From: DATDDB01 sp036524005
GTDB lineage: Bacteria; Pseudomonadota; Gammaproteobacteria; Burkholderiales; Gallionellaceae
DNA length: 54,062 nucleotides
Direction of reading: 5' to 3'
Assembly: GCA_036524005.1 (NCBI GenBank)
Contig: DATDDB010000133.1
Coordinates: 1 to 54,062, forward strand
A program made the translations under genes and the position numbers. This document shows positions 15,486 to 23,850 of this stretch, piece after piece. How positions within the stretch are numbered: the stretch's first letter is position 1; each line of letters starts with the position of its first letter. Below the pieces are notes generated by a model. It made no database searches, was not told where the DNA came from, and was given only the letters and a program-made list of their open reading frames with translations.

Positions 15486-16979
15486 CTAGTTGATCTTCCC
15501 CGTTGAAATGCGTGAACCCGGCAGTCCGAGAGCCAGGAAGAACTGCTCGGCTGCATCTGCCACCTCTTCCGGCCCCGCAATATAGAGGTTGCCCTCCCGC
15601 ACGTCCGGGTCGTGATCGACGATGTCTTTAAGCCAGCCATTCAGTGTTTCGCGGCGTTTTGCGTTGAGGGCGCGCAAGTCGAAGGCAGCCATGTGTTCGG
15701 CATAGCCGAAATTGTCCAGCGCGTCCGCCCAGGCACGCGGCACATTGGGCATATAGATGCCAGAATGGTGCGATCCGAACCAGTGCAGTTGGATGTTCCC
15801 GGCATCGAGTGCGAGCGCCTGCTCGATCAGGCTCTTAACCGGGGCGAAGCCGTTATCGAATGCAAAGAAATACAGCTTGCGCGGTGCGCCCTCATGCAGG
15901 ACGAACTCGCCCTGGGGGCCCTCGATTCTTACCATGTCATTGCGCCGCAGCTGGTGAAAGACATAATCCGAAAAGTAGTTGCCCGGCTGGCGCCGCACAT
16001 GAAACATCAGATTGCGGTCATCGCAGGGGCAGCTGGCGATGGGCAGATCGGCGCTATATGCGCTGCTGACCTGGAGATTGACTTTCTGCCCGGCGAAGAA
16101 GCGCAGCCGCTGGCTGCGCGGCGTCTCGAGGTGCAGCAGCATGAAATCGTCCGACAGCGGCGTAATCGCCTTGACCCTGGTGTTGATCTGCTGAAATGGC
16201 ACGTCCTGCACGCCGTGGGCGGCCGCGGCCTCGATTACCATGTCGCTCACGGCGGTGTTGCTGCACAGCAGGATACAGCCGCGTTCCTTTTCGGCTTCCG
16301 GAATGACGTAATCGTGATGGCGCGTCTTGATGACCTGGCCCGAGACGACCCTGGCCTTGCATAGCCCGCAGTTGCCGCCGCTGCAGCCGTAATTGAGCGG
16401 GATACCGGCGCGTATCGCAGCCTCCAGCAGAGTGTCCTGTCCCTCGACCAGGAATTCCTGCTTGCCCGGCAGCACGGTTACATGTGCGCTCATGATGCTG
16501 AGCAGGCGCTCTTTGACTTCCAGCGGGTTGCTGAATCCGGGTTCAATCGCCGCATCGGCTTCACTCCTTATCCACGTTCTGAGGGCATTCCAGTCGGTCT
16601 GGGCGCCTTCGTTTTGTTGGCGTTCGAGGTCGTCCAGTCTGGCATACAAATGGGCAAGCAGGGCCTGGAGATTGCCGAGTTGGGCCTGGTTTCGCTCCAG
16701 TGTCTTTCCGAGTTCTGTGACACGTGCCGCCAGCACCTCGGCATCGGGCAGGGCGCGCTCGAACACCCGTTTTCCGAAGGCGCGCTCCTTGATCTGCATG
16801 ACACGCATGAGCTCCGCCGTATCCTCCAGTTCGGCTTCCGGATAGCAGCGCAGTAACTGGCCGCTGTCTATCATGCCGTCGAACGATTCGAGTTCCCCGC
16901 TTTGTACCTTTTTTTGCAGGGTGGAGCGGCTCACTCCAACCAGCCTTGCCGCTCGCACCATACTCAGCATTCTGCCCAT
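15486..16979 (-). CDS. Fusion: helix-turn-helix + coiled coil + 2Fe-2S ferredoxin + ferredoxin-reductase-like
   Basis: 497 residues. 1-30 (RAARLVGVSRSTLQKKVQSG) reads as a DNA-binding helix-turn-helix. 65-125 is a heptad-like coiled coil, likely a dimer interface. 166-255 is a plant-type 2Fe-2S ferredoxin with Cys199, 204, 207 and 239. 262-497 is an FNR-type domain. Two FNR motifs are eroded: the usual RxYS of the flavin site is ADLP at 310-313, and the GTG of the nucleotide site is DNG at 375-377, although GFAPVKSLIE after it is intact. A redox-responsive regulator is an attractive reading; a reductase with unusual cofactor binding is the alternative. It sits upstream of mobB and downstream of cysG. 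Confidence 0.75.
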   Translation of the reverse strand: MGRMLSMVRAARLVGVSRSTLQKKVQSGELESFDGMIDSGQLLRCYPEAELEDTAELMRVMQIKERAFGKRVFERALPDAEVLAARVTELGKTLERNQAQLGNLQALLAHLYARLDDLERQQNEGAQTDWNALRTWIRSEADAAIEPGFSNPLEVKERLLSIMSAHVTVLPGKQEFLVEGQDTLLEAAIRAGIPLNYGCSGGNCGLCKARVVSGQVIKTRHHDYVIPEAEKERGCILLCSNTAVSDMVIEAAAAHGVQDVPFQQINTRVKAITPLSDDFMLLHLETPRSQRLRFFAGQKVNLQVSSAYSADLPIASCPCDDRNLMFHVRRQPGNYFSDYVFHQLRRNDMVRIEGPQGEFVLHEGAPRKLYFFAFDNGFAPVKSLIEQALALDAGNIQLHWFGSHHSGIYMPNVPRAWADALDNFGYAEHMAAFDLRALNAKRRETLNGWLKDIVDHDPDVREGNLYIAGPEEVADAAEQFFLALGLPGSRISTGKIN

Positions 16980-17012
16980 GGCTCGGTCCGGATTGGGCTC
17001 AGCGCAGCATGT

Positions 17013-18386
17013 CTATTGTGGGTGGAACCACGCGAGCTTGTCGCGCAATGATACCACTCCGCCCACGATGATCAGCGTCGGCGCCTGCAGTTCCGCCACC
17101 TGCGGGTTGTGCGGCAGCGTGCCGAGCGTGCCGGTGACCACGCGCTGGTGGCGGGTGGTGCCCTGCTGCACGATGGCGATCGGCGTTGCCGCGGGCAGGC
17201 CATGCTCGATGAGCTTGCTGCACAGCGTCTCCAGCCCGTGCAGCCCCATGTACACCACCACGGTCTGGCGCGGGCGCGCGAGCTGCTCCCAGTCAAGGTT
17301 CATCGTGCCGTCCTTGAGGTGGCCGGTTACGAACATGCAGGCCTGGGCATGGTCGCGGTGGGTGAGCGGGATGCCGGCATAGGAAGCCACGCCGGAGGCG
17401 GCGGTGATGCCGGGTACCACCTGGAACGGGATGCCCTCGGCCGCCAGGGTTTCGATTTCCTCGCCGCCGCGCCCGAAGATGAACGGGTCGCCGCCCTTGA
17501 GGCGCAAAACGCGCTTACCTTCCTTGGCCAGCCTCACCAGCAGGCCGTTGATTTCTTCCTGCGGCATGGTGTGTTCGGCGCGCTTCTTGCCGACATAGAT
17601 GCGCTGCGCGTCGCGCCGCGACATTTCCAGGATTGGCTTGGCCACCAGGTTGTCGTATACCACCACGTCGGCCTTCTGCATCAGGCGCAGGGCGCGGAAG
17701 GTGAGCAGGTCGGGGTCGCCGGGACCCGCGCCGACGAGATAAACCTCGCCGCGCTGGATGTTGTCCTCGTCCTTCAGCATCTGATGCAGCATTTTCTCCG
17801 CGCTGCCCTCGTCGCCGGTCAGCACCTTCTCGGCGACGATGCCGTCGAACACGTTCTCCCAGAAAATGCGCCGTTTCGCGGGATGGGTGACATGCTGCTT
17901 CACCTGCTTGCGGAAGCGCTCGGCAAAGGCGGCCAGGCGGCTGTAGTTCTGGGGAATCATGGTCTCCAGCTTGCCGCGCAGCATGCGTGTAAGCACGGGC
18001 GAAGCGCCGCCGCTGGAAAAGGCCACCATCAGCGGCGAGCGGTCGAGTATGGCGGGCATGACGAAGCTGCAAAGTTCGGGCGCATCCACCACGTTCACCG
18101 GAATGTTGCGGGATTTGGCAAGTTCAGAGACCTGCTTGTTGACCTCGGGGTCGTCGGTGGCCGCGATCGCCAGCGCCATGCCTTCCAGGTGCTGGGCGGC
18201 AAAATGCGCGGCGACGTGTTCGATCCCGGAAAGACCAGCGAAGCCCGCTGCCAGTTGCGGCGCCACGACTTTGATGCTTGCGCCTGCCTCCAGCAGCACG
18301 GAAGCTTTGCGCAGCGCCACTTCGCCGCCACCCACGACGAGGCAGGGCTGTTTTTTGATGTTGAGGAAAATCGGGAGGAAATCCAT
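17013..18386 (-). CDS. cysG: Sirohaem synthase CysG (multifunctional)
   Basis: 457 residues. The N-terminal part (about 1-200) is precorrin-2 dehydrogenase/sirohydrochlorin ferrochelatase: NAD motif VVGGGEVALRKASVLLEAGA from 17, and SSGGASPVLTRMLRGKLE near 124-141. From 213 comes uroporphyrinogen III C-methyltransferase: VYLVGAGPGDPDLLT, LKGGDPFIFGRGGEE, VVPGITAASGVASYAGIPLT. Sirohaem serves sulfite and nitrite reductases. The leader upstream of the ATG is AT-rich (18387-18425), unlike its surroundings, and could hold regulator sites. Confidence 0.96.
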   Translation of the reverse strand: MDFLPIFLNIKKQPCLVVGGGEVALRKASVLLEAGASIKVVAPQLAAGFAGLSGIEHVAAHFAAQHLEGMALAIAATDDPEVNKQVSELAKSRNIPVNVVDAPELCSFVMPAILDRSPLMVAFSSGGASPVLTRMLRGKLETMIPQNYSRLAAFAERFRKQVKQHVTHPAKRRIFWENVFDGIVAEKVLTGDEGSAEKMLHQMLKDEDNIQRGEVYLVGAGPGDPDLLTFRALRLMQKADVVVYDNLVAKPILEMSRRDAQRIYVGKKRAEHTMPQEEINGLLVRLAKEGKRVLRLKGGDPFIFGRGGEEIETLAAEGIPFQVVPGITAASGVASYAGIPLTHRDHAQACMFVTGHLKDGTMNLDWEQLARPRQTVVVYMGLHGLETLCSKLIEHGLPAATPIAIVQQGTTRHQRVVTGTLGTLPHNPQVAELQAPTLIIVGGVVSLRDKLAWFHPQ

Positions 18387-18443
18387 GTCAGGTCATCTTT
18401 ATTAAAGAATAATGATATTCTAACACTCTATCTGCCAAGCAAC

Positions 18444-18460
18444 CTGCGGCCCTGCCGCAG
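18444..18460 (-). terminator. Hairpin downstream of mscS
   Basis: CTGCGG (18444-18449) and CCGCAG (18455-18460) form a six-pair GC stem with a five-base loop, 11 bases past the mscS stop on the minus strand. There is no T-run after it, so termination efficiency is doubtful; it may instead stabilise the mscS 3' end. Confidence 0.35.
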
Positions 18461-18470
18461 CCCAAATTCC

Positions 18471-19355
18471 TTACCGCTCCACCGATACGGTGAGCTTGCT
18501 GTTCTTGATGTGCAGATCGCGTTGCGGGAAGGGCAACTCGATGCCGCAGGCGGACAATTCGGATTCCAGCGCCCACATGTAGTGGTTGCGCGTTGCACCC
18601 GGGTGGCTGAGCGTGGCCAAGCCAATCCAGATCACCAGCTCGAATTCCAGCGCGTTTTCGCCCATGTTGACCAGCCAGACTTCGGGTTTGCGCTCGCCTT
18701 CGTTGATCGTGCCGGGCACGCTGAATGCCGCCGCAAGGGCGGTTTTTCGCACCAGTTCCTTGTCGGTGCCGTAGGCCACGCTGAACGGAATGTGGATTCG
18801 GCGCATGGCTTCGCCGTAGGTCCAGTTTGCCACGCGTCCGCTGATGAATTCGGAATTGGGAACCAGTATGTCCATCAGGTCGCCGGTGGTGACGCGGGTG
18901 TAGCGCAGGTTGATCTCCGTGACTTTGCCGGTGACGCCGGACTGGAGCTCGACGATGTCACCGACCTTGAGGGTTTTCTCGAACAGGATGATGATGCCGG
19001 AAACGAAGTTGTTGAGTATGTTTTGCAGGCCAAAGCCCACGCCCACGCCCACCGCGCCGCCAAGGAAGGCGAAGCTGGAGAGCTCGAATCCCATGTAGTT
19101 GAGGCCGATGATGGCGCCGATGATCCAGAACGCATAGCCGCTGATGCGGCTCAAAAGGTATACGCCGGGATCGGTATTGTTTTCTGCCAGGCGCATGATG
19201 GCGCGCCGCACCAGCCCGGCCACATACCAGAGGGCCACGCCGATGACGACCAGGCCAGCCAGGCGCAGCAGGGTGATGTCGGTCTTGCCGATGCTGAACA
19301 AGGGGTCGCCGAGGAAGGCCATGGTGTCTTTCCAGAGATTGCGCAGAAAATCCAA
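18471..19355 (-). CDS. mscS: Small-conductance mechanosensitive channel MscS family
   Basis: 294 residues. Membrane helices at about 28-50 and 72-90 precede the pore helix TM3 (AVGVGVGFGLQNILNNFVSG, 101-120), whose Gly/Ala packing pattern and Leu rings are diagnostic. TLKVGDIVELQSGVTGKVTE begins the beta domain and the C-terminal vestibule follows. It opens on membrane stretch during hypo-osmotic shock. Divergent from surE across a 97-base spacer. Confidence 0.92.
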   Translation of the reverse strand: MDFLRNLWKDTMAFLGDPLFSIGKTDITLLRLAGLVVIGVALWYVAGLVRRAIMRLAENNTDPGVYLLSRISGYAFWIIGAIIGLNYMGFELSSFAFLGGAVGVGVGFGLQNILNNFVSGIIILFEKTLKVGDIVELQSGVTGKVTEINLRYTRVTTGDLMDILVPNSEFISGRVANWTYGEAMRRIHIPFSVAYGTDKELVRKTALAAAFSVPGTINEGERKPEVWLVNMGENALEFELVIWIGLATLSHPGATRNHYMWALESELSACGIELPFPQRDLHIKNSKLTVSVER

Positions 19356-19385
19356 TTAAGTTTCCCTTATGTTTGAGCCGGTTTC

Positions 19386-19411
19386 CGGCCTTGGCGAAAG
19401 GCCGCTATAAT
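19386..19411. promoter_or_regulatory. Dyad plus -10 hexamer in the mscS-surE divergent spacer
   Basis: CGGCCTT (19386-19392) and AAGGCCG (19398-19404) are perfectly complementary around GGCGA. TATAAT at 19406-19411 follows immediately, 41 bases before the surE ATG. The dyad covers part of the region where the promoter spacer would be, so it could be an operator. No good -35 is evident. Confidence 0.35.
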
Positions 19412-19452
19412 ACGCGCTGATTATTACGCATTCCGCCGTATCAATCCATACG

Positions 19453-20205
19453 ATGCAGATACTGATCAGCAACGACGATGGCTATTTTGCCCCTGGCCTG
19501 GCCTGCCTTGCGCAGGCCGTTGCGACCGTCGCCGACGTCGTGGTGGTGGCTCCCGAGCGCAACCGCAGCGGCGCCAGCAACTCGCTGACGCTGGATCGTC
19601 CGCTCAACCTGCGCCAGGCGCAGAACGGCTTTTACTACGTCAACGGCACGCCTACCGATTGCATCCACCTCGCCGTCACCGGCATGCTCGACACTCAGCC
19701 CGACATGGTGATTTCCGGCATCAATTCCGGAGCCAACATGGGCGATGACACGATTTATTCCGGGACAGTGGCCGCGGCTACCGAGGGGTTCCTGCTCGGC
19801 ATCCCGTCCATTGCCGTTTCGCTCGCGGGGGGACAGTCCATGCATTACGAAACGGCGGCGCGCGTGGTGGTCGAGCTGGTATTGCGTTTCCAGAAAAAGA
19901 CCCACGCCCACCCGTGGCTGCTCAACGTCAACGTGCCCGATGTTCCGCATGACCAACTGCAGGGCATGAAGGTGACGCGCTTGGGCAAGCGCCACAAGGC
20001 TGAGCCGGTGATCAAGGCGAGCAACCCGCACGGCGAGACGGTGTACTGGGTGGGGGCCGCGGGCCAGGCACAGGACGCAGGCGAGGACACGGATTTTTAC
20101 GCGGTCAACAACAAGCGCGTGTCGGTCACCCCACTGCAGATGGACCTGACGCAGTATAGCCAGCTCGATGCGGTGCGCGGCTGGTTACAGGGTGGCGCAG
20201 CATGA
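19453..20205 (+). CDS. surE: 5'/3'-nucleotidase SurE
   Basis: 250 residues. Metal-binding ISNDDGYFAPGLACLA at the N-terminus, then VVAPERNRSGASNSLTLDRP, GTPTDCIHLA and VISGINSGANMGDDTIYSGT, all SurE hallmarks. It removes phosphate from nucleoside monophosphates. First gene of surE-pcm-nlpD; its TGA overlaps the pcm ATG. Confidence 0.96.
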   Translation: MQILISNDDGYFAPGLACLAQAVATVADVVVVAPERNRSGASNSLTLDRPLNLRQAQNGFYYVNGTPTDCIHLAVTGMLDTQPDMVISGINSGANMGDDTIYSGTVAAATEGFLLGIPSIAVSLAGGQSMHYETAARVVVELVLRFQKKTHAHPWLLNVNVPDVPHDQLQGMKVTRLGKRHKAEPVIKASNPHGETVYWVGAAGQAQDAGEDTDFYAVNNKRVSVTPLQMDLTQYSQLDAVRGWLQGGAA

Positions 20206-20858
20206 ACATGCGTTACGCCGGTATCGGAATGACTTCGCAGCGTACGCGCAATCGCATGATCGAGCGGCTGCGCGCGGAAGGGATCAAGGATGAGGTGGTG
20301 CTCGCGGCGATGAACGCCGTGCCGCGCCATATTTTCGTGGACGAGGCGCTGGCCAGCCGCGCCTATGACGACGTATCGCTCCCATTGGGCTTCGGGCAGA
20401 CCATTTCGCGTCCCTATATCGTGGCGCGCATGGCCGAGATCCTGCGCGCGGGCGGCACGCTCAACCGCGTGCTGGAAATCGGCAGCGGCTGCGGCTACCA
20501 GGCTGCAGTGCTGTCGCAGCTGGCGCGCGAAGTGCATTCCGTGGAGCGCCTGAAACCCCTGCATGAGCGCGCCGTTTCCTGCCTGAAGGAGCTGCACGCC
20601 GGGAACGTGAAGCTGCACTACGCAGACGGCGGCATGGGCCTGCCGCAGGCCGCGCCCTTCGATGCCATCATCATGGCGGCGGCCGCCACTCATGTGCCGC
20701 AGGCGCTGCTGGAACAGCTGGCCGTGGGAGGCAGGATGGTGCTGCCGCTGGGTGCGCAGGAGCAGGTATTGTGCCTGGTGGAGCGCGACGCCCAGGGCTA
20801 TCGCGAGACCCGCCTGGAGCCGGTAAAATTCGTACCTTTGCTGATGGGGAAAGCATGA
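20202..20858 (+). CDS. pcm: Protein-L-isoaspartate O-methyltransferase
   Basis: 218 residues. Methylates isoaspartyl residues for repair of damaged proteins. SAM motif VLEIGSGCGYQAAVLSQLAR at about 88-107; upstream VPRHIFVDEALASRAYDD and LPLGFGQTISRPYIVARM are the substrate-site signatures. Overlaps surE (ATGA) and nlpD (ATGA), the usual stationary-phase cluster. Confidence 0.96.
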   Translation: MNMRYAGIGMTSQRTRNRMIERLRAEGIKDEVVLAAMNAVPRHIFVDEALASRAYDDVSLPLGFGQTISRPYIVARMAEILRAGGTLNRVLEIGSGCGYQAAVLSQLAREVHSVERLKPLHERAVSCLKELHAGNVKLHYADGGMGLPQAAPFDAIIMAAAATHVPQALLEQLAVGGRMVLPLGAQEQVLCLVERDAQGYRETRLEPVKFVPLLMGKA

Positions 20859-21901
20859 GACTGACTTATTGGGCGGCCATGGCTGCTGTTTTGGCTTTGG
20901 CCGGTTGTGCCGATCAGCCCAGCGGGCATCGCGCGCCCATCGTGGACCACAGCGTCACCTCGAACGGCCAGGCCGCGGCAAGCCATGGTGAAACGGGCCG
21001 GGGCGAAACAGGACGAGGCGAGATCGGCAAGGACGAGCCGGAGCGCGACGGGAAGGGAACGGCTGTGCAGCAGGACGAGCCGGTGACCGTGAAGCCAGAG
21101 CATGGCGGGCAGCTGGATAACGACTGGCGGCCGCAGGTTTACAAGGTGCAGCAGGGCGATACGCTGTACGGAATCGCATTTAACTTCGGCCTGGATTATC
21201 ACGATCTGGCCGAGATCAACCATATTCCCGACCCCACCCTCATCCATCCCGGGCAGGAAATACGCCTGTTTCCTGCTGCAGGGACAGAGGCTGCCGCTGC
21301 CGACCACGGCGCCGCGGTGATCAAGGACCAGCCGCTGGCAGTCAAACAGCCGTATTCGGAACAGGCCGTGGCTCAGGTGGAGAAAGCATCGGCTGCGCAG
21401 GCAGGCACGGGAACACAACAGGCGGGTGAGACAAAGTCCGTGGCTGGAGCCAAGCCTGGCGTGAAACCAGATACGAAATCGGGCGGGGAAGTGGTGGTGA
21501 CGGCTGGCGTCGCTGCGGACGGCACGCCGGTGAAATGGGAAATGCCCGCCAGCGGCAAGGTGATTGCCGGATTCTCCGAGGCGGATAACCGCAAGGGTGT
21601 GGACATCGCGGGCAAGCTGGGCCAGCCCATATACGCCAGCGCGCCGGGCAAGGTGATATTCTGCGGCAGCGGCCTGCGCGGCTACGGCAAGTTGGTCATC
21701 ATCAAGCACAACGCCACCTACCTCAGCGCCTATGCGCATAACGACAAGTTGCTGGTGAAGGAAGGCCAGATGGTGTCCAAGGGACAGATGATCGCCCAGA
21801 TGGGCAATACCGACGCTGACCGGGTCGCGCTGCATTTCGAGATCCGCAAGCTGGGCAAGCCGGTTGATCCTGCAAAATACCTGGTATTCCCGAAATCCTG
21901 A
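20855..21901 (+). CDS. nlpD: NlpD-type lipoprotein (LysM + degenerate LytM/M23)
   Basis: 348 residues from the ATG at 20855. Lipobox LALAGC gives lipid-Cys18. A charged linker with repeated GETGRGE-like units follows (about 45-65), then LysM at 95-140 (YKVQQGDTLYGIAFNFG) and an Ala/Lys/Gly-rich linker. The LytM domain is at about 228-345. Catalytic metal ligands are replaced: the H of HxGxD is Arg247 (NRKGVDIAG), and only one His remains in ALHFEIR. This is the NlpD condition: no hydrolase activity, but activation of an AmiC-type amidase at the septum. rpoS, often the next gene, is not here. Confidence 0.92.
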   Translation: MRLTYWAAMAAVLALAGCADQPSGHRAPIVDHSVTSNGQAAASHGETGRGETGRGEIGKDEPERDGKGTAVQQDEPVTVKPEHGGQLDNDWRPQVYKVQQGDTLYGIAFNFGLDYHDLAEINHIPDPTLIHPGQEIRLFPAAGTEAAAADHGAAVIKDQPLAVKQPYSEQAVAQVEKASAAQAGTGTQQAGETKSVAGAKPGVKPDTKSGGEVVVTAGVAADGTPVKWEMPASGKVIAGFSEADNRKGVDIAGKLGQPIYASAPGKVIFCGSGLRGYGKLVIIKHNATYLSAYAHNDKLLVKEGQMVSKGQMIAQMGNTDADRVALHFEIRKLGKPVDPAKYLVFPKS

Positions 21902-21942
21902 GCAACCTCACCACAACCGATCACAGCCGCGACAGCGCAGGA

Positions 21943-22749
21943 ATGCGCTATGTCTATGCGGTGCTTTCGCGCCGCGCGGGCGGCGTTTCTGTCGGCATCA
22001 ACCTCAATACCAACAACGCCTGCAACTGGCGCTGCATTTACTGCCAGGTTCCGGGACTCACGCGCGGCGCGGCGCCGCCCGTGGATATGGCGCAGCTGGA
22101 GCGTGAATTGCGCACCTTCCTGCATGAATTGCTGCACGGCGATTTCATGCAGCGGCGCGTGCCGGAAGGCATGCGCCGCATCGTGGACATCGCGATTTCC
22201 GGGAATGGCGAACCGACCAGTTCTGAGGGCTTTGCCGACGTGATCGACCTGGTGTGCAGGCTGAAACACGAGCTGGGGCTGCCTGCGCAACTCAAGCTGG
22301 TGCTGATCACCAACGGCAGCCTGATGCAGCGTGAAACCGTGCAACGAGGCTTGCGCCGCATGGCACATGAGCACGGGGAAGTATGGTTCAAGCTGGACCG
22401 TGCCAGCGAACCGGGCATGCAGTTCGTCAACGACACGCAGATTAAGCTGGACCGGGTGCGCGATAACCTGCGCATTGCGCTTTCCTGTTGCCCCAACACG
22501 TGGCTGCAAACCTGCTGGTTTACCGTGGATGGCCTGGCGCCCGACAAGCAGGACGAAGTGGATTACCTGGGTTTTATCGACATGCTGTTGAGCCATGGCA
22601 TCAGGCCGCGCGGGGTATTGCTTTACACCGTTGCGCGCCCCTCGCTGCAGCCGGAAGCGCCGCGGCTGGGCGCATTGACTGTGGAAGCACTGAATAATTT
22701 TGCTGCCCGGATAAAAGCCGTGGGGCTTGATGTGCAAGTGAATGGTTAA
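21943..22749 (+). CDS. Radical SAM protein
   Basis: 268 residues from ATG 21943. The cluster motif CNWRCIYC (CxxxCxxC) is near residue 26, followed by DIAISGNGEPTSS, LVLITNGSLM and an activase-like barrel. The substrate is unknown. The same frame is open upstream and reads LSNLTTTDHSRDSAG just before the ATG, which looks like coding sequence. A CTG at 21898 overlapping the nlpD stop (CTGA), or an ATT at 21886, would be a non-canonical start. There is no Shine-Dalgarno before the ATG at 21943, so the true N-terminus may be 15-19 residues longer. Confidence 0.82.
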   Translation: MRYVYAVLSRRAGGVSVGINLNTNNACNWRCIYCQVPGLTRGAAPPVDMAQLERELRTFLHELLHGDFMQRRVPEGMRRIVDIAISGNGEPTSSEGFADVIDLVCRLKHELGLPAQLKLVLITNGSLMQRETVQRGLRRMAHEHGEVWFKLDRASEPGMQFVNDTQIKLDRVRDNLRIALSCCPNTWLQTCWFTVDGLAPDKQDEVDYLGFIDMLLSHGIRPRGVLLYTVARPSLQPEAPRLGALTVEALNNFAARIKAVGLDVQVNG

Positions 22750-22771
22750 CTCTATTTGAGCAGAGGGATAT

Positions 22772-23815
22772 ATGCGCCCAATCTTGAGCATGCATCTGCC
22801 AAACCCGGCCATGCTGGCCGCCATTCTTGTCTTTTTTCATGTGGCTCATGCCGCGGCGGATGAGACCGGACTGCCCACCCAGGTGGAGAAGCAGAAAAGC
22901 AGCCAGGAAAACAGGTGCGGCAAACTGGGCACTGGGGATGGTTCCGGGAATAACAGGCTGCGCAGGCTGCCGCTGCTGGCTTCCGACGAGCCCAGTATGC
23001 TCGGCTGGACGCGCGATGTCTACGAGAAACAGGGCTTCATGGATTTCACGCTTTCCATGCGCTATCCGCTTTTTTTCGATGCCCTGTGCGAGGGGTACCG
23101 CTACAACATGCTGCCTTTCATTTCTTTTACCGGCCGGATGGGCCAGTATTTCGACCGCCATTCCTCGCCGGTGGTGACCAAGCGTTTCAACCCCAAGCTG
23201 TTCATGCGGTTCTACGAACCCACCCACCCCGAGGACAAGAACTTGTGGTCGGATGACAATGGACTGGATTATTTCGACATCGGCTACGCGCACGAATCGA
23301 ACGGCCAGCACGTGGATTCCCCGGCCCTGTTCGATGCGGCAGTGGCAAGCTACGGTTCGCCGGCGATCGCGCAGGATTATCTCAGCCGCGGCTGGGACTA
23401 CCTGGGCTACAAGCGCCATTTGCAGATGCATATGTTCGGGCTGGACTCGCTGGATGCCGAGGCGCGCTATTTCCTGCGCCACGGCCTGCTGCAGGCAAGC
23501 ATCGAGGAATACAACGCATGGGAGGGGCCGCGCACCATCACCCACATCAGCCAAGTTGATGGCCTGCGCCTCAAGCTCAATTTCGGTTTTCACCGCGACT
23601 GGTTCAAGGGCGCGTCGCTGCAGGTCATGACCGGCTACCGCGACCTGGGCAGGCATCCCACGGCGAGGGCAGAACTGGGCTTTACGCCGCTGAGCGATTT
23701 TCTCGGCGTGCCCATCGTGCTGTGGGGTCAGACCGGTTACCTGAACAATATTGCACAGTACTATCGCAGGGCCTGGGCAGTCGGCATCGCAGCGGCGTTT
23801 GAGACGTTTGAATGA
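22772..23815 (+). CDS. pldA: Outer membrane phospholipase A
   Basis: 347 residues. Signal peptide about 1-28 (ending AHA). Family motifs: SMRYPLFFDALCEGYRYNML, then PKLFMRFYEPT, and the active site YAHESNGQ with His174 and Ser176. The remaining amphipathic strands (LRLKLNFGFHRDWF, SLQVMTGYRDLGRHPTARAE) fit the 12-stranded barrel. It hydrolyses phospholipids that reach the outer leaflet. AGAGGGATAT precedes the ATG. Confidence 0.9.
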   Translation: MRPILSMHLPNPAMLAAILVFFHVAHAAADETGLPTQVEKQKSSQENRCGKLGTGDGSGNNRLRRLPLLASDEPSMLGWTRDVYEKQGFMDFTLSMRYPLFFDALCEGYRYNMLPFISFTGRMGQYFDRHSSPVVTKRFNPKLFMRFYEPTHPEDKNLWSDDNGLDYFDIGYAHESNGQHVDSPALFDAAVASYGSPAIAQDYLSRGWDYLGYKRHLQMHMFGLDSLDAEARYFLRHGLLQASIEEYNAWEGPRTITHISQVDGLRLKLNFGFHRDWFKGASLQVMTGYRDLGRHPTARAELGFTPLSDFLGVPIVLWGQTGYLNNIAQYYRRAWAVGIAAAFETFE

Positions 23816-23850
23816 TGCGCTAATTGTTCCATGTAGAGTAGAATCTTGTT

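Noticed and set aside
17109..19376. 755-codon plus-strand frame opposite cysG and mscS
   Set aside because: Both genes on the minus strand have full family motifs; this frame spans two unrelated genes and their spacer and shows antisense composition.
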